DNA of 7,523 nucleotides from Caldifarciminota bacterium (GTDB lineage: Bacteria; Hydrothermota; E44-bin80). Each line of letters opens with the position of its first letter. Position 1 is the first letter of the stretch. Shown one piece after another: positions 1 through 5,496 of the stretch. The notes beneath the pieces were generated by a model. That model saw nothing but the letters and a program-made list of their open reading frames with translations, had not been told where the DNA came from and did no database searches. A program made the position numbers and the translations under genes. Location of the stretch: positions 1-7,523 of the forward strand of contig JAGMEZ010000279.1 in assembly GCA_023127905.1 (NCBI GenBank). Direction: 5' to 3'.

Positions 1-590
1 TACTCTTTCTGAATATTATCTGGCTGTATCTTTCTCAAGTAGTGAAATAGTTTCTCTTTATTAAAAATATAAACACCTGCATTGATCTCTTTTATTGTTT
101 TTTCTCTTCTCGTTGCATCCTTCTCTTCAACAATCCCCACAATCCTATCTCCATCTCTTATAATTCTCCCATATCCTGTAGGATTTTCAATTAAAGTTGT
201 TAATAGCGTTATATCAGAATTATTTTCTGAATGCATCCTCATCATCTTTTTAATTGTTATCTCTTTCAAGAGAGGTGTATCTGCAACAAGAACGATAACA
301 TCAGCCTTTATATCAATCAATGCACTCTTTGTTCTAAGAACAGCATCGCCAGTTCCAAGAAGCCTATCTTGATTTACAAACGAAACATCCCATCTACCAA
401 ACTCCTCAATTACCTTTTCTTTTTGTGTTCCAACTACTACAATTGTCTTTGCAATTTTTAGTTTCTTTGAGAGTTCAAGCATATAAAAGAGCATCGGTTT
501 TCCACATACCGGATGTAAAACCTTTGCAAGCCGTGATTTCATTCTCTTGCCTTTACCGGCAGCCAAAATTACACAAACGAATTTTTTCAT
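1..590 (-). CDS. glmU: GlmU N-terminal uridylyltransferase domain (partial, 3' end outside window)
   Basis: This is the N-terminal 196 residues of a nucleotidyltransferase that most resembles GlmU, the enzyme making UDP-GlcNAc from GlcNAc-1-P and UTP for peptidoglycan and cell-surface glycans. Translation shows the nucleotide-binding signature LAAGKGKRM at residues 9-17, KVLH at 23-26, Q74, GTGDAV at 79-84, a VADTPLL segment with the putative metal-binding Asp104, GYGRIIRD at 139-146, IVEEKDA at 153-159 and the substrate-binding EINAG at 168-172. Order and spacing match GlmU. The acetyltransferase (left-handed beta-helix) half would lie beyond the left edge, so whether the protein is bifunctional is not visible. 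The ATG is the natural family start (MKKFVCVILAAG) and lies 2 bases after the panC stop. No Shine-Dalgarno is visible before it, so translation is probably coupled to panC. Other sugar-1-phosphate nucleotidyltransferases are possible but fit less well. Confidence 0.85.
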   Translation of the reverse strand, partial: MKKFVCVILAAGKGKRMKSRLAKVLHPVCGKPMLFYMLELSKKLKIAKTIVVVGTQKEKVIEEFGRWDVSFVNQDRLLGTGDAVLRTKSALIDIKADVIVLVADTPLLKEITIKKMMRMHSENNSDITLLTTLIENPTGYGRIIRDGDRIVGIVEEKDATRREKTIKEINAGVYIFNKEKLFHYLRKIQPDNIQKE

Positions 591-592
591 TA

Positions 593-1438
593 TTATAAAT
601 TAATGATTATGTTATCAATAAGTCTTGCTTTTCCAAAAAAACATGCCACTGCAATAAGAATCTCTCCATTTATTTCATTAACGGAACGTAGTTCTTTTGT
701 TTCAACTATCCTGATGTAATCTATTGCTGCACTCTTTTTTGTAGAAATCATTCTCCGCATTCGTTTTTTGATTCTTGATGCATTTCTCTCCCCATCATGT
801 ATCATTTTTTCTGCCTCTTTTAACGATTTAAATATTACAGATGCTTCCTCTCTCTCCTTTTTTTTCAAATATATATTTCTCGAACTCATTGCAAGACCAT
901 CATCTTCCCTAATAATTGGTCCAATTACTATTTTTACATCAAAATTCAAATCTTCAACCATCCTCTTTAAAATTATTACCTGCTGTGCATCTTTCTGCCC
1001 AAAAACTGCAATATCAGGCTTCAGGATGTTAAAAAGTTTTGCAACAACAGTGGTAACACCCTTAAAATGTGTCTTTCTCCTCACACCACAGAGAAGCTTG
1101 CTTAAATTCCTGACATATACTTCTGTTTTAAAATACTTACTGTACATAGCATCGACATCTGGATAGAAGAAGATAGAACAACCCCTTTTCTTAAGTAATT
1201 TTTTATCCCGCGCAAGATTCCGGGGATAGCATCTGTAGTCCTCTGTTGGGGTAAACTGTTTCGGATTTACAAAGAGACTTGCCACAGTTACATCTGCATT
1301 CTTATTTGCAATATCAATCAAAGACAAATGTCCTTCGTGAATGAATCCCATTGTGGGAACAAAACCTATAGTTTTCCCCTCCTTCTTCAAGTCATCGGAG
1401 ACTTTTTGCATCCTATCAATGTGAGTAATTGTCCTCAT
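593..1438 (-). CDS. panC: Pantothenate synthetase (pantoate-beta-alanine ligase)
   Basis: PanC condenses pantoate with beta-alanine using ATP, via a pantoyl-adenylate, giving pantothenate for coenzyme A. The 281-residue product has the family's usual length and motifs: PTMGFIHEGHLSL at 28-40, containing the HIGH-like nucleotide motif H34-E-G-H37; SLFVNPKQFTPTEDYRCYPR at 54-73, with Gln61 in the pantoate pocket; LLCGVRRKTHFKGVTTVV at 115-132; FGQKDAQQ at 146-153; and REDDGLAMSSRN at 177-188, containing the KMSKS-like loop. It is almost certainly an active cytoplasmic enzyme. Its ATG follows the stop of the upstream kinase gene by a single base, and no convincing Shine-Dalgarno precedes it, which suggests reinitiation or coupling. 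panB and panD are not in the window, so pantoate and beta-alanine must come from genes elsewhere or from uptake. Confidence 0.97.
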   Translation of the reverse strand: MRTITHIDRMQKVSDDLKKEGKTIGFVPTMGFIHEGHLSLIDIANKNADVTVASLFVNPKQFTPTEDYRCYPRNLARDKKLLKKRGCSIFFYPDVDAMYSKYFKTEVYVRNLSKLLCGVRRKTHFKGVTTVVAKLFNILKPDIAVFGQKDAQQVIILKRMVEDLNFDVKIVIGPIIREDDGLAMSSRNIYLKKKEREEASVIFKSLKEAEKMIHDGERNASRIKKRMRRMISTKKSAAIDYIRIVETKELRSVNEINGEILIAVACFFGKARLIDNIIINL

Positions 1439-1439
1439 A

Positions 1440-2090
1440 CTATTTTAATAGCTTAGAGGATCTCGGAAGGAACACTCTCATTCCCTTTTCTTCTTTCCTT
1501 ATTTCTCTCAGAAGTGTATTAAAATCCTCCTCATTATTAATAAAATCAATCTCATTAACATTTATTATTAGAAGGGGAGAACCTTCATAGTGAAAGAAGA
1601 ATTGATTGTAAGCCTCATTTAAGTCTTTAAGGTAATCAAGGCTAATATTCTTCTCAAACAATCTTCCACGCTGCTTAATCCTTGACAATGCCCTTTCAGG
1701 GTCTATCTGTAGATAGATAATCAGAGAGGATTTAAGAATGTCTTTTTTAAGAATATCAAATATTTTATTATAAAGGGATATTTCAGTCTCATTCAAGGTA
1801 AGATTCGCAAATATTTTATCTTTTTCAAACATATAATCAGTTACAAGATTGGTGGAAAAAAGCTCCATCTGTTTTAACTCCATTTGCTGCTTGTGTCTTG
1901 AAAGAAGAAAGAAGATTTGTGTTTGAAAAGCATAAACATCCATATCAGTATAGAAACTGGGGAGAAATGGATTATCCTCGACAACCTCAAGGATAAGCTT
2001 CGCATTTATTTTTTTTGATAGCATTTCCGCAAGTGATGTTTTCCCAACACCAATAATTCCTTCTACTACGAGATACTTAAATTTTTCCAT
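1440..2090 (-). CDS. Deoxynucleoside kinase (dNK/dGK-dAK family)
   Basis: This is a P-loop kinase of the deoxynucleoside kinase family, which phosphorylates deoxynucleosides to monophosphates for dNTP salvage. In the 216-residue product the Walker A is G11-I-I-G-V-G-K17-T18. The LEVVEDNPFL segment at 34-43 carries the family's catalytic glutamate region. VTDYMFEKDKIFA at 83-95 takes the place of the DRS-type motif, and RIKQRGRLFEK at 137-147 is the arginine-rich lid. The DY form and the DNPFL segment resemble bacterial purine-type kinases more than thymidine kinases, but the substrate cannot be read from sequence. The start was placed at the ATG at 2090 because GAGG lies six bases upstream. 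A TTG four codons earlier overlaps that GAGG and would have no ribosome site. The start overlaps the end of folK by 14 bases, and the stop is one base from the panC start. The kinase has no direct biochemical link with folate or pantothenate. Confidence 0.9.
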   Translation of the reverse strand: MEKFKYLVVEGIIGVGKTSLAEMLSKKINAKLILEVVEDNPFLPSFYTDMDVYAFQTQIFFLLSRHKQQMELKQMELFSTNLVTDYMFEKDKIFANLTLNETEISLYNKIFDILKKDILKSSLIIYLQIDPERALSRIKQRGRLFEKNISLDYLKDLNEAYNQFFFHYEGSPLLIINVNEIDFINNEEDFNTLLREIRKEEKGMRVFLPRSSKLLK

Positions 2091-2577
2091 GTAATTCCTC
2101 AAGAAGTTGACGAACGGTTTTCTTAAATACCGGGTGTTTAAAATCCGGATTCAAATCGTTCATTGGTTTTAGAACAAATGACCGATTGTGCAAATCTGGA
2201 TGTGGTATAACAAGATCCTTATTATTAAAAATAATACAATTGTAGAATAGTATATCTAAATCTATAATTCTCTGTCTCCATCTTTCCCCATTTTCTCTAC
2301 CCATTTTCTTTTCAATTCTCTTTAACTCTTTCAATAACATTAATGGCAGCAATGTAGTTTTAATTTTTGCAACGCCGTTAAGAAACTGTGGCTGTTCTTT
2401 ATATCCATAGGGCTCTGTATCATAGAAAGGTGAAATCGAAATAACATCTGTCTTTTCAATTTTCATCAGATACTCTAAGGATTTATGCAAATTCTCACGT
2501 TTACTGCCACGATTTGACCCGATTGCAATATAAACTGTCTTCTTAATGTCTTTTTCTTCTAATTTCGACACAGGCAT
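2077..2577 (-). CDS. folK: HPPK, 6-hydroxymethyl-7,8-dihydropterin pyrophosphokinase
   Basis: FolK transfers pyrophosphate from ATP to 6-hydroxymethyl-dihydropterin, the step before dihydropteroate synthase in folate synthesis. The 166-residue product shows VYIAIGSNRGSKRENL at 15-30, ISPFYDTEPYG at 48-58, QFLNGV at 64-69, and GRENGERWRQRIIDLDILFY at 93-112, in which D106 and D108 match the two magnesium-binding aspartates. It ends with IPHPDLHNRSFVLKP at 124-138. Length and motifs are normal for a monofunctional HPPK. The ATG at 2577 was chosen because a GGAGG lies 11 bases before it inside folB. A TTG at 2595 sits on that same GGAGG and has none of its own, and a GTG two codons after the ATG is a further option. 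The gene overlaps folB by 35 bases and the kinase by 14 bases. The N-terminus is about ten residues longer than in typical homologues, because it reads through the end of folB in another frame. Confidence 0.96.
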   Translation of the reverse strand: MPVSKLEEKDIKKTVYIAIGSNRGSKRENLHKSLEYLMKIEKTDVISISPFYDTEPYGYKEQPQFLNGVAKIKTTLLPLMLLKELKRIEKKMGRENGERWRQRIIDLDILFYNCIIFNNKDLVIPHPDLHNRSFVLKPMNDLNPDFKHPVFKKTVRQLLEELHGKI

Positions 2578-2902
2578 ATTTAATGGGACCTCCAAGTGGG
2601 GGATGCTGCTTTTTTACCCTGACAACGACCTCATAAGCAGGAAAAGAGTCAAGTAATTTCTCTGCAATTCTCTCTGCAATCGTTTCAAGTAATGAAAAAT
2701 TCTCATTTTCAATCACATCCTTAACCCGTCGGTAAACCTTCCTATAATCAATCGTATCCTTTAAATTATCTGTTTTTGCCGGAATTGAAAAGTCTCCTTC
2801 GATCTCTACATCAACTTCCCAGTGTTGTCCTAATTCCTTTTCTGCTGAATCTGAGCCATGGTGTCCATAAAAAACCATCTCTCTTAAGAGAATTTTATCC
2901 AT
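2543..2902 (-). CDS. folB: Dihydroneopterin aldolase
   Basis: FolB cleaves 7,8-dihydroneopterin to 6-hydroxymethyl-dihydropterin and glycolaldehyde, supplying FolK, which is the next gene. The 119-residue product has the normal length and family landmarks: FYGHHG at 11-16, AEKELGQHWEVDVEI at 20-34, LKDTIDYRKVY at 48-58, FSLLETIAERIAEKLL at 69-84 with Glu73, and VRVKKQHPPLGG at 94-105, where Lys98 matches the conserved catalytic lysine. The ATG at 2902 gives the family start MDKILLREM. A TTG one codon earlier is possible but unneeded. No Shine-Dalgarno precedes the ATG. Instead a promoter -10 box ends six bases before it, so the mRNA may begin at the ATG itself. It is the first gene of the folB-folK-kinase-panC-glmU operon. 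Confidence 0.95.
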   Translation of the reverse strand: MDKILLREMVFYGHHGSDSAEKELGQHWEVDVEIEGDFSIPAKTDNLKDTIDYRKVYRRVKDVIENENFSLLETIAERIAEKLLDSFPAYEVVVRVKKQHPPLGGPIKYACVEIRRKRH

Positions 2903-2908
2903 CAATTA

Positions 2909-2937
2909 AATATAACACACAGGCAACAATTCGTCAA
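2909..2937 (-). promoter_or_regulatory. Sigma70-type promoter for the folB operon, predicted leaderless
   Basis: On the minus strand there is a -35 TTGACG (2932-2937), a 17-bp spacer and a -10 TATATT (2909-2914). Six bases separate the -10 from the folB ATG at 2902, so standard -10 to +1 spacing puts the transcript start on the A of the ATG. An A/T tract (2938-2946) lies just upstream, where an UP element would be. Activity is inferred from consensus match and position. Confidence 0.72.
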
Positions 2938-2956
2938 GAAAAAAGAAACCAGACAT

Positions 2957-2984
2957 CGGGGTCAGGCTTTGATAATTTGATATT
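2957..2984 (+). repeat. Left 28-bp inverted repeat of the RAYT unit
   Basis: The repeat begins CGGGGTCAGGCTTTGATAAT and is the exact reverse complement of 3964-3991. Its inner half contains two TTTGATA octamer-phase repeats (2968-2974 and 2976-2982). A third degenerate copy, TTGGATAT, follows, so the inner edge looks like a degenerate 8-bp tandem array. The match stops sharply at both ends of the 28 bp. Confidence 0.9.
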
Positions 2985-2991
2985 TGGATAT

Positions 2992-3930
2992 TTATGTAAA
3001 CTTCTTTATCTGTATTTTCAACTCACTTAAATATCTCCAAAGGTCATTATCAATCTCAACCTCACGCTCAATCTTAGCAATAGCTATACTCATTGTTGAA
3101 GAATCTCGATTGAAGTAATGAGATATCTCCTTCAAAGTAATATTAGTTATATCTCTTGCAAGCAAACCTACTATCCCCCTTACCTTGCTTTTTACTCTTC
3201 CCCTGCCCTTTTCAAATAATAATCGCTTGTCTACATTAAATTTATCAGTAACAAGTCTTGTAATTTCTTCCAAATTTATATTTAATTCTTCTCTGGAGAG
3301 TTGTGTTGTCTTCTTCTCCATCTTACCAATAAACTCCTCATCTCCTACATAATTCCCAGAAATATAACTTAGCTCCTCTTCTGTCTCCATCCCATCCTTA
3401 ATAAACTCTTTGTACCTCTTAATTGCTACTCTCTTATTCCCTGAAAATAGAGATAATACAAACTCTTTATTAACAAAGTCTCCATTATCGTCTGTAACAT
3501 ATGCATTGTGACTTGACCATTTATAATCTCCCGGTCTCTTCACTATCATCGCCCTCACAGGATTCAGATGTATATATCTCACCAGAATAATAAGGTAATT
3601 CTCTTTATCACATAACAATGCTTTGTATCTCCCCTGAAAAAGATGACCAGATTTCTTAAACCTTCTATTATAGTACTGTGTATAACTCTGTTCTATCCCT
3701 TGCATAATTTTTGAAAGTGGTATCTCACCCTCTTCAATTAATAGATGTACATGGTTTTTCATAAGAGCATAAGCATACAACATAAACTTATATCTTTCAT
3801 TGTATATCTTCAAAAATCGCAGAAATTTCTCTCTATCCTTATCATCTGTAAATATCTTCTCCATGTGATTTCCTCTTATTATAACATGATGTAGTGCGCC
3901 AGGAAAAGAAATTCTCGGTTTCCTTGCCAT
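2992..3930 (-). CDS. REP-associated tyrosine (HUH/Y1) transposase with DnaA-like C-terminal HTH
   Basis: This is a Y1_Tnp-fold nuclease of the IS200/RAYT type, which nicks and rejoins single-stranded DNA through a tyrosine. From the chosen ATG the product has 312 residues and starts MARKPRISFPGALHHVIIRG, the usual RAYT start. HUH is H60-V-H62 within MKNHVHLLIE (57-66). The nucleophile is one of the tyrosines in SYTQYYNRR (82-90), followed by GHLFQGRYK (95-103) and VRYIHLNPVRA (117-127). After about residue 215 a second domain shows LKEISHYFNRDSSTMSIAIAKIE (266-288). This resembles the DnaA domain IV helix-turn-helix that binds duplex DNA. An upstream ATG at 3948 has GAGG four bases before it and would add six residues. 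The start at 3930 was preferred because it is the family start and because a promoter -10 ends exactly six bases before it. The gene is intact, with no frameshift. It points toward folB, and read-through into that operon is possible. Confidence 0.9.
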   Translation of the reverse strand: MARKPRISFPGALHHVIIRGNHMEKIFTDDKDREKFLRFLKIYNERYKFMLYAYALMKNHVHLLIEEGEIPLSKIMQGIEQSYTQYYNRRFKKSGHLFQGRYKALLCDKENYLIILVRYIHLNPVRAMIVKRPGDYKWSSHNAYVTDDNGDFVNKEFVLSLFSGNKRVAIKRYKEFIKDGMETEEELSYISGNYVGDEEFIGKMEKKTTQLSREELNINLEEITRLVTDKFNVDKRLLFEKGRGRVKSKVRGIVGLLARDITNITLKEISHYFNRDSSTMSIAIAKIEREVEIDNDLWRYLSELKIQIKKFT

Positions 3931-3936
3931 AAATAA

Positions 3937-3965
3937 AAAATACCACATTACACCTCATTTGTCAA
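3937..3965 (-). promoter_or_regulatory. Candidate transposase promoter at the inner edge of the right repeat
   Basis: On the minus strand there is TTGACA (3960-3965), a 17-bp spacer and TATTTT (3937-3942), then six bases to the ATG at 3930. The geometry is identical to the folB promoter and again predicts a leaderless transcript. Two bases of the -35 lie inside the inverted repeat, so a protein bound to the repeat could block transcription. An alternative is that the GAGG at 3952-3955, inside the spacer, serves the ATG at 3948 from a promoter further upstream. Confidence 0.5.
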
Positions 3966-3991
3966 TATCAAATTATCAAAGCCTGACCCCG
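3964..3991 (-). repeat. Right 28-bp inverted repeat of the RAYT unit
   Basis: This is the exact reverse complement of 2957-2984, read on the minus strand as CGGGGTCAGGC followed by two TTTGATA copies. It lies 33 bases upstream of the chosen transposase start and ends 20 bases before the -35 of the divergent plus-strand promoter at 4012. It therefore sits between two outward-facing promoters. Confidence 0.9.
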
Positions 3992-4011
3992 GATTTTCTC
4001 TTAAAAAATAT

Positions 4012-4040
4012 TTGACATAATCTATAATTTATTGTATTAT
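4012..4040 (+). promoter_or_regulatory. Strong sigma70-type promoter for the mutarotase-like/GCS2-like operon
   Basis: TTGACA (4012-4017), a 17-bp spacer and TATTAT (4035-4040) form a near-consensus promoter. The predicted start is near 4047, giving a leader of about 73 bases before the TTG at 4120. The leader opens with a small AT-rich hairpin, TTGAATT (4048-4054) pairing with AATTCAA (4060-4066). This hairpin lacks a U-tract and is no terminator. It could protect the 5' end. Confidence 0.72.
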
Positions 4041-4119
4041 GCACTCTTTGAATTTTACTAATTCAAGAAAGTGTGACTTGTGTTAGTGTTTATTTTCTTA
4101 AAAATAAAGAGGAGGATTC

Positions 4120-5496
4120 TTGTTAAGGCTTCTCACAGAAATAATCAGTAGAAGAATAAAAAAAGAAACAGGAAAAATTAAGGGTTTTGAATACGAAACG
4201 CTTTCCCTAAAGGTCAAAATAAAAGGACCTGCACGGAAATCATACATACTACCCGCTGGCATTCGGGGAAAAACCTTTACCATAGAACGGATAGTTTTTA
4301 AAGACTGGACTATCAAAAAAGGTGACCTTATTATATTAAATCAGGATGAGACCAGAAAATGCATCAGTACTCTTAAGAAAGGAACAGTGGTAAAGAGATG
4401 GAGGAATTTCACAAAAAAAGATATAGATGGAGACGGAAATCACGAGATTGTTTTTGACAATCCTTTCTTAACTGCGGTCGTTGCACCACAGTACGGAGCA
4501 CGCTTGTGGCAACTCAGGAATAATGGGACAATGAACAATGAACTTTTTGGAGGGAATTTTATAAGGGACAAAGGATACATAGAACTTGGCGGAATTGAAG
4601 AAACATTATCAAAACAAGGAAAACCCGATGAATTATGGAATGGAAAATTTAAAAGTGAAAAGAGCAATGATAATAACAGTATTTGTTTTTCCTATAAGAT
4701 GAAAAAAGAAAAGGGTATCTCTGTTAGAAAACAATTTACTTTCTACAACGAATTTCCTGGTTTGCTAAAAACGTTTAATATTATCTTTAAACCAGAAAAA
4801 ACGAAAAAGAAGGATAAAAAGAAGAAAAAACAAAAAAAGAGTATAAGACTGACACAACGGGTTTTCTTTGCTATGGGAGGAATCCCAGATTATCACAATC
4901 TTTTTCATATTCCAACAAAAAGTGGGATAAATACGATAAGATTCAATAAACCTTTATTTAAGAGGGGATGGGAAGATGAAGCATGGTGGGAATGGCAGCA
5001 TCTCTACTTCTCACCTGATCCAGGCACTGTTGTCCTTGAAAGAGAAAATTCGAACGACATCCTATTGTTTTTTTTCAATAAAGAAGAACTGGATTTCATA
5101 TGGACAGGTGATAAAAAAAGAACTCCCAGATTGCACATCACATATAAAGAGAAAAAAATAGAACCAAAGAAAAAAAAGAAATATGGAACATTGATAGCGA
5201 TAGCAAACGATTTCTCTTTTCAGAAACAAGAGGTTTTATTCGCATCTCGAGGTAAAGCAACTGGTGATTTTGTTCCTCTCTGTTTTGTTTACTATTCAAA
5301 AAGAAATAAATCGAAACAGTCCATATCACTACAAAGAAAGAATATTAATAAAACAAATGAAATGTTAAATCTTAAAGTTCCTGGTATACCTGGAACTTTC
5401 TTCTACTATACAACAATAGAAAATAAAGAAACAATGGAAGTAACAGCTTCTATAAAGGACAAAAACCTGAAAGTGAAGGTGGAACTTGAGCAATAA
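4120..5496 (+). CDS. Unrecognised protein, galactose-mutarotase-like beta-sandwich suspected
   Basis: I do not recognise a named family. The 458-residue product has no signal peptide or membrane segment, so it is probably cytoplasmic. Its middle and C-terminal parts look like a galactose-mutarotase-type (aldose epimerase or glycosidase beta-sandwich) domain. They include NPFLTAVVAPQYGARLWQL at 114-132, YIELGGIEETL at 153-163, a strand-like RKQFTFYNEFPGLLKTFNII at 203-222, and a Trp/Glu-rich KRGWEDEAWWEWQHLYFSP at 281-299. An acidic DIDGDGNHE (101-109) just before this domain resembles a calcium-binding loop of the EF-hand or FG-GAP kind. Two lysine-rich stretches (226-240 and 345-354) look like charged surface loops. 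The TTG start follows AGAGGAGG with a short spacer of four bases, and no in-frame ATG is near. The gene overlaps the next one by 11 bases, so the two are co-translated and probably act together. The superfamily call is inference from motif shape. Confidence 0.6.
   Translation: MLRLLTEIISRRIKKETGKIKGFEYETLSLKVKIKGPARKSYILPAGIRGKTFTIERIVFKDWTIKKGDLIILNQDETRKCISTLKKGTVVKRWRNFTKKDIDGDGNHEIVFDNPFLTAVVAPQYGARLWQLRNNGTMNNELFGGNFIRDKGYIELGGIEETLSKQGKPDELWNGKFKSEKSNDNNSICFSYKMKKEKGISVRKQFTFYNEFPGLLKTFNIIFKPEKTKKKDKKKKKQKKSIRLTQRVFFAMGGIPDYHNLFHIPTKSGINTIRFNKPLFKRGWEDEAWWEWQHLYFSPDPGTVVLERENSNDILLFFFNKEELDFIWTGDKKRTPRLHITYKEKKIEPKKKKKYGTLIAIANDFSFQKQEVLFASRGKATGDFVPLCFVYYSKRNKSKQSISLQRKNINKTNEMLNLKVPGIPGTFFYYTTIENKETMEVTASIKDKNLKVKVELEQ

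Larger units (their letters stand above)
2957..3991. mobile_element. RAYT/IS200-like unit: one HUH transposase gene between perfect 28-bp inverted repeats
   Basis: The 1035-bp unit consists of a single transposase gene on the minus strand and identical 28-bp repeats in opposite orientation at its two ends (2957-2984 and 3964-3991). It lies in the gap between the folB operon and the plus-strand operon starting at 4120, and it breaks neither. No target-site duplication is seen outside the repeats, as expected for HUH single-strand transposition or for a domesticated RAYT. There is no second gene such as tnpB. Long perfect terminal inverted repeats are unlike classical IS200/IS605 ends, which carry short subterminal hairpins. 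They fit RAYT genes flanked by REP-like repeats better. Whether the unit moves is unknown. Confidence 0.75.

Noticed and set aside
768..1166. Plus-strand open frame of 132 codons inside panC
   Set aside because: It is antisense to a clearly recognisable panC, is rich in Ser/Phe/Ile as expected of the complement of an AT-rich gene, and has no ribosome site or family resemblance. Similar antisense frames at 82-372, 2776-3030, 5524-5925, 6244-6543 and 7041-7496 were dropped for the same reason.
2091..2102. TTG start giving the deoxynucleoside kinase four extra residues
   Set aside because: The TTG overlaps the GAGG that serves the ATG at 2090, and it has no Shine-Dalgarno of its own. The ATG also gives the usual short lead-in to the P-loop.
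2957..2984. Left repeat as the transposase gene's terminator
   Set aside because: One copy is not self-complementary to any useful extent and has no U-tract after it. It pairs only with the distant right copy.
2940..4005. Target-site duplication around the transposase unit
   Set aside because: Bases just outside the 28-bp repeats (ending AGACAT on the left, starting GATTTT on the right) do not match, and HUH transposases do not normally make duplications.
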